Below are positions 33,780 through 35,565 of a stretch of 35,565 nt of DNA, one piece after another (within the stretch, counting starts at the first letter, position 1; every line of letters starts with the position of its first letter). A model generated the notes under the pieces. The model had not been told where the DNA came from and did not search any database. It worked only from the letters and a program-made list of their open reading frames with translations. The DNA is from Gallionella sp. (lineage in GTDB: Bacteria > Pseudomonadota > Gammaproteobacteria > Burkholderiales > Gallionellaceae): NCBI GenBank assembly GCA_024653675.1, contig JANLIB010000021.1:1-35565 (forward strand), written 5' to 3'. Position numbers and translations under genes: made by a program.

Positions 33780-34296
33780 GGTGTTTCTCAAAAGCTGCAT
33801 ACCATTTGAACAACACGGTACCCGTCCACAACTTCCACCAACGGCTATTCTTGAACCGTGCGAGCACCCTGGCGCGATACGACATGACCAGGCGCCTGCT
33901 GCCCAGGAACACCAGCGGCGCCAGCAGCAGGCTCACCGCCGCCGCGCCCATCGTAATGCTGTTGTAAAAGCGCGTGAACGGAACCAGCGGCATGTTGTAC
34001 ATAACCGTGAACCAGGGCTGCAGCGCTTCTGCTTCAAGGATCGCCGCTCCCACCGCATGGGAAACGGGATCGAACAACCCGGCGATGAAGGCAAAAAAGA
34101 ATGCCGACACCAGCGCGGCGCCGATCTGGATGCGGAACAGGAATATGCAGACGAATACCAGCAGCGCCTGCAACGACAACATCGGCGCGAAGCCGAGTAT
34201 CAAGCCGCATGCAATCCCGGCTGCGATCTGGTTGGCGCCGGTGTCGGAATTAAGCAGTTTGAGCAGCGCAAACAGCTGCTTCAAGATCAGTGTCAT
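33772..34296 (-). CDS. TIGR03546-family small membrane protein (DUF2062-like)
   Basis: 174 aa. Three to four hydrophobic segments: about 22-70 (IACGLILGFAPM, LLVFVCIFLFRIQIGAALVS, FFFAFIAGLFDPVSHAVGA) and 105-140 (FYNSITMGAAAVSLLLAPLV). The G(L)ILGFAPMLS and FDPVSHAVG signatures are like DUF2062 proteins. A basic C-terminus (SRWWKLWTGTVLFKWYAAFE) lies on the cytoplasmic side. Its stop codon overlaps the start of the TIGR03545 gene, so translation is probably coupled and the two products made in step. It is likely an inner-membrane partner of TIGR03545 (inference). A 20-bp perfect palindrome lies 25 bp upstream of the start. Confidence 0.85.
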   Translation of the reverse strand: MTLILKQLFALLKLLNSDTGANQIAAGIACGLILGFAPMLSLQALLVFVCIFLFRIQIGAALVSAFFFAFIAGLFDPVSHAVGAAILEAEALQPWFTVMYNMPLVPFTRFYNSITMGAAAVSLLLAPLVFLGSRRLVMSYRARVLARFKNSRWWKLWTGTVLFKWYAAFEKHHG

Positions 34297-34321
34297 CGAT
34301 TGTTGAAGGCCTTTCCGTGAA

Positions 34322-34341
34322 CATGGCGGGCGCCCGCCATG
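34322..34341. promoter_or_regulatory. Perfect 20-bp palindrome upstream of the TIGR03546/TIGR03545 operon
   Basis: CATGGCGGGC followed directly by its reverse complement, without a loop. It sits 25 bp upstream of the TIGR03546 start codon, in the leader or core promoter. It could be an operator for a dimeric repressor; it is too tight to make a good hairpin. The rest of the 215-bp gap 34297-34511 shows no recognisable gene. Confidence 0.55.
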
Positions 34342-34511
34342 CGATAACTGTACACAACGCTAATCTACTGCTGGATTTGGCGCTACGCCGGGTAGCGCTC
34401 GCAATTCTCACCAGCTGCCGTGATGGTCTGGCGCAAATACGCACTTCCCCACATCCATGACTGGAAGGCGCGGCGGCCATTCACGATGCATGGTTAATTC
34501 CGCACAGGACG

Positions 34512-35303
34512 TCATTTGCAGCGGCCGTTCTTGTCCACTTTCATATACTGGCGCAGCCAGTTCTTCACCCGCTCCCGGGCGTGGCGCGTGGCGATCTTCT
34601 CCTCCGGACTCTGGTCGTTGCGGAAATCGAAGGCACGGCGCGCCAGGGGATAGTACTGGATTTCCGCAGGCACCCCGCGCTCATACAGGGAGTAAAAGGC
34701 GCGCCCGCCGTTCATGCGGCGCAGCTCGAAATCCTGCTCGCCGATCAGGAACAGCATGGGCGTGTTGATTTGCGCGATCTCCGGCGCCACGCTGAACAAT
34801 TGCTCCGGCTCCGGCGCGTTGGGACTCTGCATGTGGCCCGCGTAGTTGGCGATGGCAGCGATATCCTTGCCGCGTCTGGCGGCCAGGCGGATCGAGTAAT
34901 ATCCGCCGCGAGAGTAGCCGACGATGCCGATCGGGATGCGGCATGCATTTGGATGGTTGATTAGCTTATCCATCGCGGCCTCCACGTCGGTTTCGGTGGC
35001 CGGATTATGGGCAGCAGGCCAGCGTTCGATGAAACGGCCGCTCTGCCAGTCCGGAGCCATCACCAGAAAACCCTGCTCCGCCAGGGTGGTGATGTGGCGC
35101 TGGTCCACTTCGTCATAACCGCGCTTGGCATGAATATAGAGCACGGGCGGGAAAGGCCCCTTACCGGACGGGACGGCTATTTCCACAGGAACTTCAACAT
35201 CTGCGGACATGACCGTCATTTTCTCTATTGTCACGCCGTCAGCGAGGGCGGTGCGCCCCGACAGCGCCAACACCAACATGCCCAGAAAGTATTTGTAACC
35301 CAT
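34512..35303 (-). CDS. Secreted dienelactone-hydrolase-like alpha/beta hydrolase
   Basis: 263 aa from the ATG at 35303, with AGGG seven bases upstream; the open frame 5' of it lacks a signal-like start. Signal peptide MGYKYFLGMLVLALSGRTALADG. The alpha/beta-hydrolase core has the nucleophile elbow GYSRGG with Ser near residue 132 and the acid in FLIGEQDFE near 189. Where family members usually have the catalytic His (as HxF after a YPxA strand), this protein reads YPLARRAFDF, so the His appears replaced by Arg. A nearby His in ATRHARERV may or may not compensate. It is either a catalytically altered or inactive member, or it uses another residue. It is periplasmic and its substrate is unknown. 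The only neighbour on its strand is the TIGR03546 gene, downstream across a 215-bp gap. Confidence 0.85.
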   Translation of the reverse strand: MGYKYFLGMLVLALSGRTALADGVTIEKMTVMSADVEVPVEIAVPSGKGPFPPVLYIHAKRGYDEVDQRHITTLAEQGFLVMAPDWQSGRFIERWPAAHNPATETDVEAAMDKLINHPNACRIPIGIVGYSRGGYYSIRLAARRGKDIAAIANYAGHMQSPNAPEPEQLFSVAPEIAQINTPMLFLIGEQDFELRRMNGGRAFYSLYERGVPAEIQYYPLARRAFDFRNDQSPEEKIATRHARERVKNWLRQYMKVDKNGRCK

Positions 35304-35414
35304 ACTGTCGCCCTTAATCCCTTCCATCCGGTTCGCAATAATCATCATAGCATGCGAAAAGCGGGGTCAAACCCGGAATCTTTCAGTCAATCCGTTCCAG
35401 TAAATCATATTGTA

Positions 35415-35565
35415 TTTAGTCTCTAATCCCTAACCAGTTAAGTCTTCGCAATTTGTGACAAGAATAATCGTAGATCAAGCGCTGGCGCGGTTTTCCAAGC
35501 AAATCTAAATCAGGTTAATGTAGGGTGGAAAAAGCGTAGCGTTTCCACCAATGGATTGCCTCGGC
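35415..35565. repeat. Right terminal copy of the dispersed repeat (inverted relative to 1-145)
   Basis: The last 99 bases are the exact reverse complement of bases 1-99, and similarity extends inward to 35415. The copy contains an 8-nt block (AATCCCTA) absent from the left copy. It follows the start side of the hydrolase gene; 35304-35414 holds that gene's presumed promoter and nothing else recognisable. Confidence 0.9.

Noticed and set aside
34250-34480. Possible small gene or gene remnant upstream of the TIGR03546 gene
   Set aside because: Short frames exist on both strands and one plus-strand reading looks vaguely protein-like, but there is no RBS, no recognisable domain, and it overlaps the palindrome and the TIGR03546 start.

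Overview
The window looks like one chromosomal contig from a betaproteobacterium, most likely of the Nitrosomonadales / Gallionellaceae type. The grounds are gene content and order, not a search. A very long DUF3683 FAD / iron-sulphur oxidoreductase, the block argJ - cNMP protein - secA - M23 peptidase - DUF721, aroC, outer-membrane phospholipase A and a TIGR03545/TIGR03546 pair are all at home there. The first 99 bases are the exact reverse complement of the last 99, so the sequence starts and stops inside the same dispersed repeat. What lies beyond the ends cannot be inferred.

Layout. 168-3100 (-): a phosphonate-type binding protein followed 2 bp later by a membrane GGDEF-EAL enzyme, probably one sensory unit. 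3235-8750 (-): the DUF3683 oxidoreductase and, 14-26 bp downstream depending on the start used, a protein with a PilZ-like C-terminus. 8825-11616 (+): ThpR-type 2H phosphoesterase, CorA and phospholipase A. 11676-12689 (-): a quinone-reductase-like MDR enzyme. 13018-14106 (+): aroC. 14126-16061: an accessory patch holding a small membrane protein and a fusion of the IF-2 N-terminal domain to a DUF4145-like domain, the latter framed by about 250-bp inverted repeats. 16141-21699 (-): argJ, a lone cNMP-fold protein, secA and an M23 peptidase. A DciA-like DUF721 gene (+) diverges from the M23 gene with overlapping start codons. 22510-30369 (-): a secreted orphan, two paralogous lipoproteins (one with a six-blade NHL propeller), and a NarL-type response regulator with its multi-pass PDZ-like sensor kinase. 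30578-31486 (+): RbgA/YlqF GTPase. 31863-34296 (-): TIGR03546 and TIGR03545, translationally coupled. 34512-35303 (-): a secreted dienelactone-hydrolase-like protein without the usual histidine.

The intergenic DNA is rich in repeats. Three elements (10383-10493, 25121-25277, 31538-31854) share one terminal inverted repeat around AACCCGGATAATCCA but carry different palindromic cores. Two composite repeats (12706-12970 and within 31568-31831) are rearranged mosaics of the same modules. One of these palindromes has also entered the DUF3683 coding sequence in frame at 6817-6875.

Best candidates for something undescribed: the IF-2-N/DUF4145 fusion and its inverted-repeat frame; a 24-bp motif repeated on both sides of the two-component operon; the TIR-sharing repeat family; and the binding-protein/GGDEF-EAL pair beside a possible c-di-GMP-binding protein. 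No tRNA, rRNA, CRISPR array, transposase or phage gene was seen.
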